A stretch of 64,000 nucleotides of DNA, taken from Saccharicrinis sp963666825. GTDB lineage: Bacteria > Bacteroidota > Bacteroidia > Bacteroidales > Marinilabiliaceae. The position numbers and the translations under genes were made by a program. Under the pieces are notes generated by a model, which was given only the letters and a program-made list of their open reading frames with translations, was not told where the DNA came from and made no database searches. Positions 43,388-52,734 of the stretch are shown one piece after another. The first letter of the stretch is position 1, and every line of letters starts with the position of its first letter. Location: positions 4,464,001 through 4,528,000 of the forward strand of contig OY763044.2 in assembly GCA_963666825.2 (NCBI GenBank), written 5' to 3'.

Positions 43388-44281
43388 ATGGCAAATAAAA
43401 GTTTATCTACTTATTTAAATATCATTTTCTCAATGATATTTTGGGCTTTCTCCTTTGTATGGGTTAAAGAGGCATATGAATCATTTGGCCCAATTACTAC
43501 AATTTTTAGTCGACTAATCATTAGTTCGGCTCTGCTGTTTTTATTTTTAAAGCTAACAAAAAGACTACAATCCATTCAAAAAGAGGACTACAAGCTTTTC
43601 ATATCACTTGCCTTATTTGAACCTTTTTTATATTTCATGTGTGAAAGCCATGGACTTAAGATTGTATCGAGCACCTTAGCATCTGTTATTATATCAACTA
43701 CACCAATTTTTGCTTCGGTATTTGCGTTTCTATTTTTAAAAGAAAAGCTTACTAAAATTAGTATTGTTGGAATTATAGTTTCTTTTTTGGGAGTTGGTAT
43801 TATGATATTTGAAAATGGATTTACGCCTAAAGCTTCATTTTGGGGTATTTTATTAATGTTTGGAGCAGTACTTTCTACCATAGGATATTCTCTTGCACTC
43901 AAAAAACTGGCATTCAGATATTCTCCCGTCAATATCATTACCTATCAAAATTTCATCGGTATATTTATGTTTATTCCGATATTTGTATTTACAGAGTTAA
44001 AAACTTTCACAGATATTGAATTTAAACAGAAAGCTATTCTAGCCATTTTTCAATTAGCTATCTTTGCCTCTTCAATAGCATTTATTTTGTACACAAAAGC
44101 GATTAAACAATTAGGTGTTGCAAAATCAAATATGTTTATCAATTTAATTCCTGTATTTACTGCATTATTTGCATGGTGGATATTAAAGGACAAAATTGAT
44201 TTACAAAAGATAATTGGAATCACAATTGTAATTACAGGATTATTTATTTCTCAATTAAGATTTAAAAAGCATGAAGCTTGA
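43388..44281 (+). CDS. DMT-superfamily transporter (EamA type)
   Basis: The 297-aa protein has about ten membrane helices in two EamA halves. It opens with MANKSLSTYLNIIFSMIFWAFSFVWVKEAYESFGPITTIFSRLIISS, followed by STLASVIISTTPIFASVFAFLFLKEKLTKI near 100 and, in the second half, LGVAKSNMFINLIPVFTALFAWWILKDKIDLQKIIG. The substrate is unknown. The start at 43388 is chosen because an upstream TTG frame start lies within the candidate promoter. The 3' end overlaps the cysteine-cluster gene by 11 nt, so the two are coupled. It is only distantly similar to the other DMT gene at 38787 and does not look like a recent duplicate. Confidence 0.9.
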   Translation: MANKSLSTYLNIIFSMIFWAFSFVWVKEAYESFGPITTIFSRLIISSALLFLFLKLTKRLQSIQKEDYKLFISLALFEPFLYFMCESHGLKIVSSTLASVIISTTPIFASVFAFLFLKEKLTKISIVGIIVSFLGVGIMIFENGFTPKASFWGILLMFGAVLSTIGYSLALKKLAFRYSPVNIITYQNFIGIFMFIPIFVFTELKTFTDIEFKQKAILAIFQLAIFASSIAFILYTKAIKQLGVAKSNMFINLIPVFTALFAWWILKDKIDLQKIIGITIVITGLFISQLRFKKHEA

Positions 44282-44759
44282 TTTGGAGCGATATAAAGAA
44301 ATGGCACAAAATAAAGCCAAAGAAAACAAAGCATTTACAAGCAAATTACGTAAAAAGAAACCTAAAACACTGGATGACTCAGTATTAAATGCACATCATG
44401 ATGCTTTTGAAAAAATTGACTGCTTAGAATGTGCTAACTGCTGTAAATCAATCAGTCCTATCATTATCGATAGAGATATTGATCGAATTGCCAAGCATTT
44501 AAAAATGAAGCGTTCAGAACTAATTGATCAATATTTTGAGATAGATGAAGATGAAGACTATGTTTTTAAAGAAACCCCTTGTCCGTTTTTAATGCCTGAT
44601 AATTATTGTATGATTTATGAGGTAAGACCAAGAGCATGCAGGGAATATCCACATACAGACAGAAGGCGATTTTATCAAATATTAAACCTTACCTATCGAA
44701 ACTCTTTTGTGTGTCCTGCTGTTTATGAGGTATTGGAAACATTAAAAAGCGAATATTAA
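44271..44759 (+). CDS. YkgJ-family cysteine-cluster protein
   Basis: The 162-aa soluble protein carries CLECANCCKS near residue 49 and PCPFLMPDNYCMIYEVRPRACREYP near residue 105. These are the two halves of the eight-cysteine cluster of YkgJ (CxxCxxCC) proteins, thought to bind Zn or an Fe-S centre. The function of the family is not settled. It overlaps the upstream DMT transporter by 11 nt, and the porQ promoter lies in the 50 nt after it. The N-terminal 40 residues are charged and probably disordered. Confidence 0.88.
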   Translation: MKLDLERYKEMAQNKAKENKAFTSKLRKKKPKTLDDSVLNAHHDAFEKIDCLECANCCKSISPIIIDRDIDRIAKHLKMKRSELIDQYFEIDEDEDYVFKETPCPFLMPDNYCMIYEVRPRACREYPHTDRRRFYQILNLTYRNSFVCPAVYEVLETLKSEY

Positions 44760-44772
44760 CGCACTAAAATTA

Positions 44773-44780
44773 TAAATTTG
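44773..44780 (+). promoter_or_regulatory. -7 element for porQ
   Basis: TAAATTTG matches TAnnTTTG. Transcription would begin near 44787, two bases before an in-frame ATG at 44789, so the ATG at 44810 (about 23-nt leader) is the more likely porQ start. Confidence 0.45.
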
Positions 44781-44809
44781 TCGTTGTAATGAAGATGGTA
44801 AAATTAAAC

Positions 44810-45826
44810 ATGAAAAAATTACATTTAATTATAATATGCCTTACTTTCTTTCAACTGACAAAAGCTCAATTTGGAGGAGAAAGCACCTATGATTTTCTAA
44901 ATCTCACTAATTCTGCAAAAGTTGGTGCATTAGGCGGTACAAATGTCTCTATTTCAGATGAAATTGGTGATTTAAACTTTGTTTTTCACAATCCGGCATT
45001 GTTAAAGTCTGATATGAGTAAAGCATTAGTTTTGAATTACATCCCATACATAGCTGACATTAATTATGGATATGTAGCCTATGCTCAGGATTTTAAAAAC
45101 ATAGGAACATTTAGTCTGGGTATACACAATGTTAATTATGGAGATTTTACAAGAACCAATGAATACAACGAAATATTAGGCACGGCCACTGCCGCTGAAT
45201 ATGCATTTATATTAACTTATGCCCGCCAATTATCACCATACATATCAATGGGTTTAAGCGTAAAGCCAGTCTATTCTAAGTTTGATGCATATTCATCTTT
45301 TGGTTTGGCAACAGACTTTGGTTTTAATTATTGCAGGAGAGATAAAAATTTTTCATTGGGAATTGTATTGCGTAATCTTGGATCACAGATATCATCATAT
45401 TCTGAAACAAAAGAGGATATGCCATCTGATTTACAGATTGGAATTACAAAAAAATTAGCTCATGCTCCTTTTAGATTCTCACTTACAGCTCAAAACCTGC
45501 TTGACTGGGATTTAACTTATACAGACTCAGAAGACAGTGATTCATCATCTTCTGAAGATAACGAATCTTCATTTGGCGATAAATTTATGCGTCACATGGT
45601 TATTGGAGTAGAATTTTTACCTGCAAAAAATTTCCATATTGATTTAGGATACAATCATAGAAGGAGAAAAGAATTAGGCTACGAAGAAAAGATGTCTACT
45701 GCAGGTTATTCGTGGGGCTTTGGATTTAGAATATATAAATTCATGTTCTCATATGGATCTGCACGTTACCATTTAGGTGGTACTTCAAACCATTTCTCAA
45801 TCACAACAAATCTCTCAAAATTTTAA
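44810..45826 (+). CDS. porQ: Type IX secretion system protein PorQ
   Basis: PorQ is an outer-membrane beta-barrel of the type IX secretion system, linked to the surface attachment complex. The 338-aa protein has a signal peptide (MKKLHLIIICLTFFQLTKAQ), then GGESTYDFLNLTNSAKVGALGGTNVSI, the signature opening of PorQ, and HNPALL near residue 60. The rest shows barrel strands. An acidic loop (SEDSDSSSSEDNESS) lies near 250. Two upstream in-frame ATGs (44789, 44795) are possible starts but fall next to the candidate transcription start. cmk and ispH follow, a gene order known from other Bacteroidales. The presence of PorQ fits the type IX sorting tail on the large secreted protein at 5619-9479. 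Confidence 0.88.
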   Translation: MKKLHLIIICLTFFQLTKAQFGGESTYDFLNLTNSAKVGALGGTNVSISDEIGDLNFVFHNPALLKSDMSKALVLNYIPYIADINYGYVAYAQDFKNIGTFSLGIHNVNYGDFTRTNEYNEILGTATAAEYAFILTYARQLSPYISMGLSVKPVYSKFDAYSSFGLATDFGFNYCRRDKNFSLGIVLRNLGSQISSYSETKEDMPSDLQIGITKKLAHAPFRFSLTAQNLLDWDLTYTDSEDSDSSSSEDNESSFGDKFMRHMVIGVEFLPAKNFHIDLGYNHRRRKELGYEEKMSTAGYSWGFGFRIYKFMFSYGSARYHLGGTSNHFSITTNLSKF

Positions 45827-45898
45827 AATAAATTATCGTAAAATATTTAGGTTAATACCAAACAATCATAGTATTTTTGCTGGCTCAAATTTATTATA

Positions 45899-46603
45899 AT
45901 GACAATACAAAAAACAAAGCTGGTTATTGCAATTGACGGGTATTCATCGTGTGGGAAAAGTACAGTTGCAAAAGACCTTGCAAAACTTCTTAATATCATT
46001 TTTATTGATTCAGGAGCCATGTATCGCTGTGTTACGCTCTATGCTCTTGAAAATGGAATCATCAATGAAGATCATATTGATTTAGAAAAACTACAAAAGG
46101 AATTAAACAACATATCTATCTCTTTTAAATTTGATGCTGCTTCAAAAACAAATGAAACATATTTGAATGGTGAGCTTGTTGAAAGCAAAATCAGAAGCAT
46201 AGAGGTAAGCAACCATGTAAGTTCAATCAGTGCTATAGGATTTGTTAGAAAAAGGATGGTTGAATTACAACAAAAGATGGGAGAAACAGAAAGCATAGTA
46301 ATGGACGGCAGAGATATAGGTACTGTTGTATTCCCAAATGCTGACTTGAAATTATTTATGACTGCTTCTCCGGAAATTAGAGCAGAAAGAAGATTTAAAG
46401 AATTTCAGGAGAAAAATGAAAATATATCTTTCGAAGAAGTTCTGGATAACGTTATAAAACGTGATCATATTGATGAAACAAGAGATGAAAGTCCGCTTAA
46501 AAAAGCTGATGATGCTGTTGTTTTAGATAATGGAACGATAGGAAAAGAAGAGCAATTGGATTTTATTGTAGAAGAGCTTCGAAAAAGGAATCTTATTCAT
46601 TGA
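45899..46603 (+). CDS. cmk: Cytidylate kinase
   Basis: Cmk phosphorylates CMP and dCMP with ATP in pyrimidine nucleotide synthesis. The 234-aa protein has a P-loop GYSSCGKST at about residues 14-22, the CMP-binding MYRCVTLYALENG, the VMDGRDIGTVVFPNADLKLFMTAS segment near 130-150, and ERRFKEF near 165. Length and motifs are normal. It follows porQ by 72 nt and lies in the conserved porQ-cmk-ispH-pfkA order. The 3' end carries a short perfect inverted repeat around its stop codon (46599-46615), of unclear importance. Confidence 0.96.
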   Translation: MTIQKTKLVIAIDGYSSCGKSTVAKDLAKLLNIIFIDSGAMYRCVTLYALENGIINEDHIDLEKLQKELNNISISFKFDAASKTNETYLNGELVESKIRSIEVSNHVSSISAIGFVRKRMVELQQKMGETESIVMDGRDIGTVVFPNADLKLFMTASPEIRAERRFKEFQEKNENISFEEVLDNVIKRDHIDETRDESPLKKADDAVVLDNGTIGKEEQLDFIVEELRKRNLIH

Positions 46604-46677
46604 TATCATATCAATTTGTTAAATAATTTTAAATAAGATTCTTATCATCATTTAAGTAATAAAAAATATATATAAAA

Positions 46678-47559
46678 GTGTCATCTTTGAACATCGAAAT
46701 TGATCCATCATCAGGCTTTTGTTTTGGAGTGGTCAAAGCCATTGAAACAGTTGAGAATGAACTCAATGAAAATGGCATTATCCACTGCCTGGGAGACATA
46801 GTTCATAACAACATGGAAATGAACAGGCTTACAAACAAAGGGATGATCTCGATTAATAAAGATGAAATAGACAAGATTAAAAGCAACAAGATATTTATAC
46901 GTGCCCATGGAGAACCCCCAGAAACCTACAAGCTGGCTAAATCCAGAGGTCTTTCAATAATTGATGCTACTTGTCCGGTTGTTTTAAAGCTTCAGAGCAG
47001 GATTAAAAAATCCTGGGAATATTTAAAACCAATAAACGGACAAATTATCATTTATGGAAAAAAAGGTCATGCTGAAGTAATAGGTTTAATGGGGCAAACC
47101 AACAATGAAGCTTTTATTATTGAATCGTTGGATGAAGTAACAGGAATTGATTTGAATAAACCAACTCATTTCTATGCTCAAACCACAAAAAGCATAGATG
47201 TTTTTAAAGAAATAAGCGATTATTTATCTAAAAACATAAAAAAAGGAGTTGAGTTTAAATCATTCGATACTATTTGTCGACAAGTTGCCAGCAGATTGCC
47301 AAAAATAACCGCTTTTGCCCAAAAGCATGAGTTAATTGTTTTTGTTGGTGGAGAAAAAAGCAGCAATGCCCAGATGCTTTTTAACCAATGCAAAAAAACA
47401 AATGAGCAATCGTATTTTGTAAGTAACAACAGCCAGATTGATCCAGACTGGTTTACTGTTCTTCCTAAGTCTGTTGGCATTTGTGGAGCAACATCAACAC
47501 CACCTTGGCTAATGCAACAAATTGCAGAGGAAATAGAAAAAATAACAAAAGACAAATAA
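46678..47559 (+). CDS. ispH: 4-hydroxy-3-methylbut-2-enyl diphosphate reductase
   Basis: IspH makes IPP and DMAPP in the last step of the methylerythritol-phosphate (non-mevalonate) isoprenoid pathway. The 293-aa protein has the three iron-sulfur-cluster cysteines of the family: Cys15 (GFCFGV), Cys99 (DATCPVV) and Cys200 (FDTICRQV). HCLGDIVHN and IFIRAHGEPP are also present. The start codon is GTG; MSSLNIEIDPSSGFCFGVVKA matches the usual N-terminus and no in-frame ATG fits. pfkA follows after 2 nt, so the two are coupled. Confidence 0.96.
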   Translation: MSSLNIEIDPSSGFCFGVVKAIETVENELNENGIIHCLGDIVHNNMEMNRLTNKGMISINKDEIDKIKSNKIFIRAHGEPPETYKLAKSRGLSIIDATCPVVLKLQSRIKKSWEYLKPINGQIIIYGKKGHAEVIGLMGQTNNEAFIIESLDEVTGIDLNKPTHFYAQTTKSIDVFKEISDYLSKNIKKGVEFKSFDTICRQVASRLPKITAFAQKHELIVFVGGEKSSNAQMLFNQCKKTNEQSYFVSNNSQIDPDWFTVLPKSVGICGATSTPPWLMQQIAEEIEKITKDK

Positions 47560-47561
47560 AT

Positions 47562-48545
47562 ATGGGACAAATAAAAAAAATAGGTGTACTAACATCAGGA
47601 GGAGATGCTCCAGGCATGAACGCTGCAATCAGAGCAGTAGTTAGGGCAGCAATTTACCATAAACTAAAAGTAGTTGGAATTAAACAAGGGTATCACGGGT
47701 TAATTCATGACTACATCGAACCGATGACTTCAAAGTCGGTTAGTAACATTATTCACCAGGGAGGTACAATATTAAAATCAGCTAGAAGTCAAAGCTTTAG
47801 AACTGTTGAGGGTAGAGCTAAAGCTTATGAAAATGTAAAAAAGCACGGTATTGATGCAATAGTTGTTATTGGTGGAGATGGAACTTTTACCGGAGCTCGT
47901 TTATTTGGACAGGAGCACAATTTTCCAATTGTTGGTGTGCCAGGAACAATCGATAACGACCTTTACGGAACAGACTATACAATTGGCTACGACACAGCAT
48001 TAAACACTGTAGTTGAAGCAGTTGACAAAATCAGAGATACAGCTAGTGCGCACAGCCGTTTATTCTTTATTGAAGTAATGGGACGTGACGCAGGATTCCT
48101 GGCTTTACGAAGTGGAATTGCATCAGGTGCTGAAGCGATTATGGTTCCTGAAATTGACACTGACTTTAAGCAACTAAACAAGTTCCTTGAAAAAGGTATG
48201 AGAAAAGACAAGAACAGTAGTATTGTTTTAGTTGCTGAAGGAGAAAAAATAAGCGGTGGAGCTATCCAGGTTGCCGAAAGAGTATCAAAAGAATATCCTG
48301 ACTACGATACAAGAGTAACTATCCTTGGACATATCCAAAGAGGAGGTTCACCTTCTGCATTTGACAGAGTTACTGCCAGTAGATTAGGCGTATCTGCAGT
48401 TGAAGCATTAATTGATGACCAAAAGAGTATTATGGTAGGTCTTGTAAACAAGGAAGTTGTTCATGTACCTTTCAATCAAGCTCTAAAACATAAGAAAAAA
48501 TTAAATCCTACTCTTTTAGAGTTGACTGAAATATTGTCAATTTAA
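47562..48545 (+). CDS. pfkA: ATP-dependent 6-phosphofructokinase
   Basis: PfkA makes fructose 1,6-bisphosphate in glycolysis. The 327-aa protein starts MGQIKKIGVLTSGGDAPGMNAAIRAVVRAA. It has IGGDGTFTGA near residue 107, and PGTIDNDLYGTDYTIGYDTA near 128 with the catalytic Asp and the fructose-6-phosphate site. MGRDAGFLALRSG, IVLVAEGEK and LGHIQRGGSPSAFDR follow. The Gly of GGDGT and the following residue pattern are of the ATP-dependent type. The ATG at 47562 is chosen; a longer frame would start inside ispH. It is the last gene of the porQ-cmk-ispH-pfkA run and ends at an intrinsic terminator. Confidence 0.96.
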   Translation: MGQIKKIGVLTSGGDAPGMNAAIRAVVRAAIYHKLKVVGIKQGYHGLIHDYIEPMTSKSVSNIIHQGGTILKSARSQSFRTVEGRAKAYENVKKHGIDAIVVIGGDGTFTGARLFGQEHNFPIVGVPGTIDNDLYGTDYTIGYDTALNTVVEAVDKIRDTASAHSRLFFIEVMGRDAGFLALRSGIASGAEAIMVPEIDTDFKQLNKFLEKGMRKDKNSSIVLVAEGEKISGGAIQVAERVSKEYPDYDTRVTILGHIQRGGSPSAFDRVTASRLGVSAVEALIDDQKSIMVGLVNKEVVHVPFNQALKHKKKLNPTLLELTEILSI

Positions 48546-48569
48546 AAAAGGAATTAAATGATATTAATA

Positions 48570-48598
48570 AAGCTGTTCCAATAACGGAGCAGCTTTTT
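48570..48598 (+). terminator. Intrinsic terminator after pfkA
   Basis: Arms 48570-48579 and 48586-48595 pair over 10 bp (one G-U) around a 6-nt loop, followed by five T. The 3' part overlaps the stop codon of the minus-strand ABC permease gene. Confidence 0.85.
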
Positions 48599-49850
48599 AG
48601 TTATTTATAGCAACAACAGGATCTAATTTACTTGCACTATTAGAAGGTATAAAACCACTAAGTACACCTAGCACTACCGATATTAATACTCCTCGTATTA
48701 TATTTCCCAAAGTAAGTTGAACCCCAAGATCCATCGCCCCGTTTGCAACGAGGGTTAATAAAAATATAATTACCAATCCTGCCATCCCACCCATTAAACT
48801 CAAAAACACACTCTCAAATAAGAATTGCATCAATATAAATTTTCGCTTAGCCCCTAAGGCTTTTTGTATTCCAATAATTCGGGTTCTTTCCTTAACTGAG
48901 ACAAACATAATATTTGCAATACCAAAGCCTCCTACCAAAATAGAAAATCCTCCAATTAACCAACCTGCCAAATCAATTACACCAAACAATCCATCAAACT
49001 GTTTTTGAACTAAACTAATCTGATTTAAAGCAAAGGTATTTTCTTCTCTTGGCTTAATTTTTCGCTCTGATCTTAATATTCCTTCCAACTCACCTTTTAA
49101 ATCATCTACACTTACTCCTTGCTTAGCCTTAACTATAATAAATGGATCAACCCGATCACTACGAATATTAAATAATCCTTTAGCATAGTTTATTGGTATT
49201 ACAATAGTTTTATCTAAACTATTCCCGAACATATCATCCCCCTCTTTCTGAATAACACCAATTACAGTCAATTTCCGTCCCATCAACTTAACTCTCTTAC
49301 CAACACCTGATTCCCCCTGAAACAATTCTTTAGCTATATCATTGCCCAACATAACAACGTTAGTCCCATTATTTGATTCAAACTTAGAAAAATAACGACC
49401 TTCTTCAATTTCAAAATTCCAATTGCTATCAAAATTCGCTGTTGCACCAAATACTTGTACATTTTCATATGAATTATTTTCATAAACAACAGTTTTACTT
49501 GATGCAATGCAAAAAGTAGAAGCTTCAGCCAGTTGAGATCTTTTTTCAATAGCTTTTTGCTCACTCAGAGTAGGCACAGGTCTGTTAAGATATTTCCACC
49601 ATGGATATTCTGTTTCACCTTCAGGCTGAGTCCATGGCCATTTTTGAACGTAAATTACATCCTCTCCCAAAGACTGAATGCTATTTCTGATTTTGGACTC
49701 AAGAAAATCAATTAGAGTAAATACTGTAATTATTGAGAAAATACCAATTGTTACTCCGCTCAAAGTTAGTATTGTACGAAGCTTATTTGCCTTTAGTGCA
49801 CCTAAAGCAAACAAAATACTCTCTTTTAAAAATTTAACGTAAAGAATCAT
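48597..49850 (-). CDS. ABC transporter permease (MacB/FtsX type)
   Basis: The 417-aa protein has one N-terminal membrane helix (LKANKLRTILTLSGVTIGIFSIITVFTL, the MacB-type start), a large periplasmic domain (about 45-280) and three C-terminal membrane helices in an FtsX domain (ILVGGFGIANIMFVSVKERTRIIGIQKALGAKRKFIL near residue 300). This is the architecture of MacB/LolC-like permeases that act on periplasmic substrates together with an ATPase. No ATP-binding subunit or membrane-fusion protein is adjacent, so its partners must be elsewhere in the genome. Substrate unknown. It is monocistronic, converging on pfkA. Confidence 0.9.
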   Translation of the reverse strand: MILYVKFLKESILFALGALKANKLRTILTLSGVTIGIFSIITVFTLIDFLESKIRNSIQSLGEDVIYVQKWPWTQPEGETEYPWWKYLNRPVPTLSEQKAIEKRSQLAEASTFCIASSKTVVYENNSYENVQVFGATANFDSNWNFEIEEGRYFSKFESNNGTNVVMLGNDIAKELFQGESGVGKRVKLMGRKLTVIGVIQKEGDDMFGNSLDKTIVIPINYAKGLFNIRSDRVDPFIIVKAKQGVSVDDLKGELEGILRSERKIKPREENTFALNQISLVQKQFDGLFGVIDLAGWLIGGFSILVGGFGIANIMFVSVKERTRIIGIQKALGAKRKFILMQFLFESVFLSLMGGMAGLVIIFLLTLVANGAMDLGVQLTLGNIIRGVLISVVLGVLSGFIPSNSASKLDPVVAINN

Positions 49851-49937
49851 GAAAACAGAACTAATTATTGGAGTATTTTACAAAATCTCCTTGCTTTTTT
49901 ATCACATATAAAACTATGAATTAATTCACTTACTACC

Positions 49938-49967
49938 TTGATAAATGTGCTTATTTTCTTAATTTTG
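49938..49967 (+). promoter_or_regulatory. Candidate promoter for purH-mreB
   Basis: TTG (49938-49940) lies 19 nt before TAATTTTG (49960-49967), one of the best -33/-7 pairs in the window. Transcription near 49974 would give a leader of about 117 nt before the purH ATG at 50091, with a 9-bp hairpin (two wobble pairs) around 50037-50057. No known riboswitch motif was recognised. Confidence 0.55.
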
Positions 49968-50090
49968 CGCCAAGTCCAGAATTTTCGTGTAAAAATTTAT
50001 TAGTCAAAGCATAAAAACCTAAGGAATTTTATAATAAATTGCGGAAACTGCGATTTAATCATTTAACATTACATGTATAATTAAATTAAA

Positions 50091-51680
50091 ATGAGTAGCT
50101 CTAAAAAAATTAAATCCGCTCTTATTTCGGTATTCCATAAAGATGGATTGGATGAGATCATAAAGACATTAGATAAGCAAGGTGTGCAACTTTATAGTAC
50201 CGGAGGAACAAAAACATTTATTGAGGACCTAGGAATTAAAGTTACTGCAGTTGAAGACATCACTGGATATCCATCTATATTAGGCGGTAGAGTAAAAACA
50301 CTTCACCCAAAAGTTTTTGGTGGTATTTTATCAAGAAGAGACAACGACTCAGACAAAGAGCAACTTAACGAATTTGAAATTCCTGAATTAGATTTAGTAA
50401 TTGTAGATCTATATCCATTTGAAGCAACTGTTGCTTCTGGTGCATCAGAACAAGATATTATTGAAAAGATTGATATTGGTGGTATTTCTTTAATTAGAGC
50501 TGCTGCTAAAAATTACAAAGATGTTGTTATCGTTCCTTCTCAGGATCAATACAAAAATTTATTAAAGATTTTAGTTGAATTTGATGGTGTTACAACTATT
50601 GAAGAAAGAAAGAAATTTGCAGCATCTGCATTTGCCGTTTCTTCTCACTACGATTCAGCAATCTTTAACTATTTCAATCCAGAAGCTGACGATATTGAAA
50701 GAATCAGCTTAAACAATGGTGAAGTTCTTCGTTATGGAGAAAATCCTCACCAAAAAGCAACTGTTTACAAATACAACAACATCAAAGAAGGAGCATCTTT
50801 AGCTAATGCTAAGGTATTACAAGGAAAAGCTCTATCGTACAACAACATGCTTGATGCTGATGCAGCTTGGAAAGCAGCAAGTGATGCATTCCATTCAGTA
50901 ACACATATTGAAAACAAACAAGCAGTTGCTGTAATCAAGCACTTAAATCCATGTGGTTTAGCTGTTACTGATGACATTATGAAGTCATTGGAATTAGCTT
51001 GGGCTGGTGATCCAATCAGTGCTTTTGGTGGAATTATCTGTTTTACAGGAACAGTAACCGGAACAATTGCTGATTGGTTTGCAAAAAGATTTGTAGAAAT
51101 CATTATTGCTCCTGAGTTTACTCCGGAAGCTTTAGAAATTTTTGAAAAGAAAAAGAACTTACGCTTATTAGAAACACCTATTAAGAATGAGATAACTGGT
51201 GAAAAATTAATTCGCTCAGTTAGTGGAGGGATTCTTGTACAGGATGAGGATGAAGGTGTTGATACAGAATTTAAAAATGTTACTAAACTAGAGTTTGATG
51301 CCACTAAAATGGAATTAGCTAAGTTTGGTATTACAGCATGTAAACATTTAAAAAGTAATGCTATCGCTATTGTTACTGAAAATGAAGATGGTTCATTCTG
51401 GTTAACAGGAGCAGGTATGGGACAACCAAACCGTTTAGATAGCTTACGCCATTTAACAATGCCTCGTTTCGATTTGAAAGAAGGCGTTAAAATTGAAAAT
51501 TCAGTAGTTATTTCTGACGCATTCTTCCCATTCCGCGATAGTATTGAAGCAGCTAACGAGTATAATGTAAAATACATTGTTGAGCCAGGAGGAAGTATTC
51601 GTGACGAAGAAGTAATTGAAGCTTGTAATGAATTTGGAATAGCTATGTTATTTACTGGAAAACGTCATTTTAAACATTAA
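50091..51680 (+). CDS. purH: Bifunctional AICAR formyltransferase / IMP cyclohydrolase
   Basis: PurH carries out the last two steps of IMP synthesis. The 529-aa protein has the N-terminal MGS-like cyclohydrolase domain (SALISVFHKDGLDEI, LYSTGGTKTFIEDLG, LGGRVKTLHPKVFGGIL) and the C-terminal AICAR transformylase domain. The latter has LRYGENPHQKA near 207 and the catalytic segment AVIKHLNPCGLAV near 283, followed by DPISAFGG and SDAFFPFRDSIE. It is slightly longer than the E. coli enzyme but within family range. mreB follows after 12 nt, so the two are cotranscribed; the order purH-mreB is common in Bacteroidota. Confidence 0.97.
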   Translation: MSSSKKIKSALISVFHKDGLDEIIKTLDKQGVQLYSTGGTKTFIEDLGIKVTAVEDITGYPSILGGRVKTLHPKVFGGILSRRDNDSDKEQLNEFEIPELDLVIVDLYPFEATVASGASEQDIIEKIDIGGISLIRAAAKNYKDVVIVPSQDQYKNLLKILVEFDGVTTIEERKKFAASAFAVSSHYDSAIFNYFNPEADDIERISLNNGEVLRYGENPHQKATVYKYNNIKEGASLANAKVLQGKALSYNNMLDADAAWKAASDAFHSVTHIENKQAVAVIKHLNPCGLAVTDDIMKSLELAWAGDPISAFGGIICFTGTVTGTIADWFAKRFVEIIIAPEFTPEALEIFEKKKNLRLLETPIKNEITGEKLIRSVSGGILVQDEDEGVDTEFKNVTKLEFDATKMELAKFGITACKHLKSNAIAIVTENEDGSFWLTGAGMGQPNRLDSLRHLTMPRFDLKEGVKIENSVVISDAFFPFRDSIEAANEYNVKYIVEPGGSIRDEEVIEACNEFGIAMLFTGKRHFKH

Positions 51681-51692
51681 AACCCGAACCTT

Positions 51693-52715
51693 ATGGGATT
51701 TTTTTCATTCTTATCTCAAGATATTGCAATTGACCTTGGTACGGCAAATACAATCATCATTCATAATGATAAAATTGTTGTTGACGAACCTTCAATAGTT
51801 GCATTAGACCGACGTACTGACAAACTGATGGCTATCGGTGAGAAAGCGCGTCAAATGCACGGAAAAACGCATGATAATATATATACTATCAGACCTCTTA
51901 GAGATGGTGTAATTGCTGACTTTAACGCTGCTGAGCAGATGATTAGAGGAATGATCAAAATGATTAACACCAACTCAAGATTATTTACACCTTCATTAAC
52001 CATGGTTATTTGTATTCCTTCGGGAAGTACGGAGGTGGAGATCAGAGCGGTACGTGACTCGGCTGAGCATGCCGGAGGACGTGAAGTATATATGATTTAT
52101 GAGCCAATGGCTGCAGCGCTTGGTATTGGCTTAGATGTTGAAGCACCTCAAGGAAATATGGTTGTTGATATAGGTGGTGGTACTACCGAAATTGCAGTTA
52201 TTTCTTTAGGAGGTATTGTAACTAATAAATCAATTCGTATTGCAGGTGATGATTTAACTGCTGACATCATGGAATATATGCGTCGTCAACATAATATCAA
52301 AGTTGGGGAAAGAACAGCAGAAGAAATTAAAATCCATGTTGGTTCGGCATTACCTGAATTAGAAACTCCTCCAAACGATTATATCGTTCAAGGACCTAAT
52401 CAGATGACTGCTTTACCTATTGAGGTACCGGTTTCATACCAGGAGATTTCACATTGTCTTGAAAAGTCAATCTCAAAAATTGAAACTGCAATATTAAGTG
52501 CTCTTGAGCAAACGCCTCCTGAGTTATATGCTGACATTGTTAACAATGGTATTTATTTAGCTGGTGGTGGTGCATTATTAAGAGGTCTTGATAAGAGGTT
52601 AACCGATAAGATTAATATTCCTTTCCATATTGCTGAAAATCCGCTTCATGCAGTAGCAAGAGGAACAGGAATTGCCTTAAAGAACAGACATAGATTCTCA
52701 TTCTTAATGAGATAA
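51693..52715 (+). CDS. mreB: Rod-shape-determining actin homologue MreB
   Basis: MreB forms membrane-bound filaments that guide lateral cell-wall synthesis. The 340-aa protein has the actin-fold phosphate-1 loop IDLGTANTIIIHN (about 12-24), connect-1 and phosphate-2 VVDIGGGTTEIAVISLGG near 155-175, and the adenosine motif IYLAGGGALLRGLDKRL near 288. An N-terminal amphipathic stretch (MGFFSFLSQD) could serve membrane contact. It follows purH by 12 nt. The gene is followed at once by an intrinsic terminator; mreC, mreD, the PBP2 gene and rodA, which often continue this operon, are not here. Confidence 0.97.
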   Translation: MGFFSFLSQDIAIDLGTANTIIIHNDKIVVDEPSIVALDRRTDKLMAIGEKARQMHGKTHDNIYTIRPLRDGVIADFNAAEQMIRGMIKMINTNSRLFTPSLTMVICIPSGSTEVEIRAVRDSAEHAGGREVYMIYEPMAAALGIGLDVEAPQGNMVVDIGGGTTEIAVISLGGIVTNKSIRIAGDDLTADIMEYMRRQHNIKVGERTAEEIKIHVGSALPELETPPNDYIVQGPNQMTALPIEVPVSYQEISHCLEKSISKIETAILSALEQTPPELYADIVNNGIYLAGGGALLRGLDKRLTDKINIPFHIAENPLHAVARGTGIALKNRHRFSFLMR

Positions 52716-52734
52716 ATAATATTCTTTATTACAA

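Noticed and set aside
50765..51577. Long open frame (270 codons) on the minus strand inside purH
   Set aside because: It is fully antisense to the highly conserved transformylase domain of purH, lacks a promoter and reads like reverse-strand translation.
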